A DNA stretch of 19,107 nucleotides from Ignavibacteria bacterium (GTDB taxonomy: Bacteria > Bacteroidota > Ignavibacteria > UBA10030 > SZUA-254): positions 11,473 through 30,579 of the forward strand of contig VBOC01000035.1 of assembly GCA_005877655.1 (NCBI GenBank), in the 5' to 3' direction. How positions within the stretch are numbered: position 1 is the first letter of the stretch; each line of letters begins with the position of its first letter. The notes under the pieces were generated by a model that searched no databases, was not told the DNA's origin, and was given only the letters and a program-made list of their open reading frames with translations. A program made the translations under genes and the position numbers. This document shows positions 18,332 to 19,107 of the stretch, in pieces.

Positions 18332-18336
18332 AGGAG
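18332..18336 (+). promoter_or_regulatory. Strong ribosome-binding site of the small membrane protein gene
   Basis: AGGAG, six bases before ATG 18343. It is among the best Shine-Dalgarno matches in the window. It could also serve ATG 18339, but that frame ends after about 31 codons without protein-like features. Confidence 0.7.
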
Positions 18337-18342
18337 AGATGA

Positions 18343-18462
18343 ATGACCGAAGTGCTGAAGGAAAAGATCCTGCTCTTGCTACAGTGGGGGATCTCGCTGG
18401 GGATCACGCTCTATCTGGCCCTCGGCGTCATTAATACGTATATCGTCGTAACGGAATATTAG
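18343..18462 (+). CDS. Small single-helix membrane protein (39 residues)
   Basis: A 39-residue frame: a short charged head MTEVLKEK, a hydrophobic stretch of about 25-28 residues (roughly 9-36, ILLLLQWGISLGITLYLALG onward) and a short VVTEY tail. It is predicted to span the inner membrane once. It has its own promoter-like sequence and a strong AGGAG at ideal spacing, which is much better support than chance frames of this size usually have. It lies 142 bp after the response regulator in the same direction. I know no family for it. It could be a regulatory small membrane protein or a toxin-like peptide, but nothing in the sequence decides this. Confidence 0.6.
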   Translation: MTEVLKEKILLLLQWGISLGITLYLALGVINTYIVVTEY

Positions 18463-18523
18463 TCCGTCCGGCGCAACCGGTTGTTCAGTCTGAACCGGCG
18501 GCGTGGCGCATCCCGTTCGCCCG

Positions 18524-18563
18524 ATCATCCCCCCGCTTTAACGATTATCCCTCCGCTTTAAGC
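18524..18563. repeat. Two tandem 20-bp copies
   Basis: Copies at 18524-18543 and 18544-18563 share the core ATCCC-CCGCTTTAA and match at 16 of 20 positions. They lie in the 173-bp gap between the small membrane protein gene and the amidohydrolase stop. No other feature was seen in that gap. Confidence 0.5.
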
Positions 18564-18635
18564 GCCTCCAGAGGTAAACCGTTCAGATCAGCGGGCGGCA
18601 TGGCTCCGTGGCCCGCCGATCGCGCGACCTATAGT

Positions 18636-19107
18636 TCAATGGCTGTTCAAACGGCGGTATCGCTCTTTGTACTTTTCATAAAGATGCGTATGCCGGCTGT
18701 CGAGGCTGATCTTTTTCCCGCGAATAAACTCCATCTCAACGTGCGTCATGATTTCCAGCGGGTCCCCGTCGGTCACGATTATCGTGGCGTCCTTTCCCGC
18801 GTCAAGCGATCCGACGCGGTCGGCGATCCCGAGGATTTCGGCGGGATAGAGGGTGACCGATTTAAGTGCTTCGTCCTTCGGTAACCCGTAGGCAGCCGCC
18901 GTCGCGGCGTGGTAAGGAACGTTGCGCTCGTTCGAAGCGCCTGCCTCTCCGGCGATGCAGAATCGAACCCCCGCATCGTATAATTTCTTCGGCAGCGTGA
19001 ACGGCTCATCATATGACTCCCAACGCCGTTCGGGCGTGCGATGAATCGGATTGACTATAACCGGAATTCCCTTTTCCTTCAGCATATTCGCCGCCCGCCA
19101 CGAATCA
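18636..19107 (-). CDS. Amidohydrolase family protein, N-terminal part outside the window
   Basis: The C-terminal part (about 156 residues) of a metal-dependent amidohydrolase. The frame is open to the window edge, so the true start and the HxH metal site are not visible. Seen here: KLYDAGVRFCIAGEAG followed by a PYHAATAAAYGLPKDEALKSVT block, TLYPAEILGIADRVGSLDAGKDATIIVTDGDPLE-type C-terminal barrel-to-sandwich transition, and FIRGKKISLDSRHTHLYEKY at the end. This matches imidazolonepropionase-like or dipeptidase-like amidohydrolases. The Asp expected to bind metal late in the barrel (often in a TDxP motif) seems to be replaced by Gly-Glu in the GEAG segment, which fits secreted non-canonical members, but the alignment is by eye. 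The substrate cannot be told. Confidence 0.88.
   Translation of the reverse strand, partial: DSWRAANMLKEKGIPVIVNPIHRTPERRWESYDEPFTLPKKLYDAGVRFCIAGEAGASNERNVPYHAATAAAYGLPKDEALKSVTLYPAEILGIADRVGSLDAGKDATIIVTDGDPLEIMTHVEMEFIRGKKISLDSRHTHLYEKYKERYRRLNSH

Noticed and set aside
18477..18498. CCGGTT/AACCGG inverted repeat after the small membrane protein gene
   Set aside because: A possible stem, but no U-tract and no other support; may be chance in GC-rich sequence.

Overview
The window is about 19 kb of chromosome from a Gram-negative bacterium. A CMP-Kdo synthetase, a DcaP-like porin and a second outer-membrane barrel all imply an LPS-bearing outer membrane. Gene content and protein style (mraZ-rsmH-ftsL-ftsI, a DUF502 protein, an LDH-like malate dehydrogenase next to rplU-rpmA) suggest the Bacteroidota/Chlorobiota/Ignavibacteria side of the FCB group. 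That placement is inference, because no rRNA or marker alignment was possible. Promoters look sigma70-like (TTGAYT, 16-17 bp, TAAATT/TAGATT) and several genes have clear Shine-Dalgarno sites, which argues against typical Bacteroidia.

Layout. 1-3.53 kb, minus strand: start of a division/cell-wall (dcw) cluster, mraZ, rsmH, an ftsL-like gene and ftsI, the last cut by the window edge. A promoter and a three-box MraZ operator precede mraZ. 3.6-3.87 kb: gene-free stretch with degenerate direct repeats. 3.87-4.53 kb, minus: a small metallophosphoesterase. 4.65-12.79 kb, plus: a long, tightly packed run of plsC, gatC, kdsB, a DUF502 membrane protein, pyrG, a beta-CASP metallo-beta-lactamase-fold RNase, a large outer-membrane barrel of unknown role and an RsbW-like ATPase. 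12.80-14.48 kb, minus: rplU, rpmA, a terminator, then mdh. 14.56-17.29 kb, minus: a porin followed by an MHS-type proton symporter, read as a two-membrane uptake pair. 17.7-18.46 kb, plus: an orphan single-domain response regulator and a 39-residue single-helix membrane protein, each with its own promoter. The right edge holds the C-terminal part of an amidohydrolase on the minus strand.

Most of the window is housekeeping: septal wall synthesis, phospholipid and LPS precursors, CTP supply (used by KdsB and by phospholipid synthesis), ribosomal proteins and the TCA cycle. I saw no CRISPR array, tRNA, rRNA, transposase, phage gene or recognisable defence system, and no convincing new multi-gene system. 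The items most worth a second look are the mdh leader, where a terminator arm can pair alternatively with the mdh start region; the tandem repeat at 3.62-3.87 kb; the 39-residue membrane protein; and the changed signature motif in KdsB.
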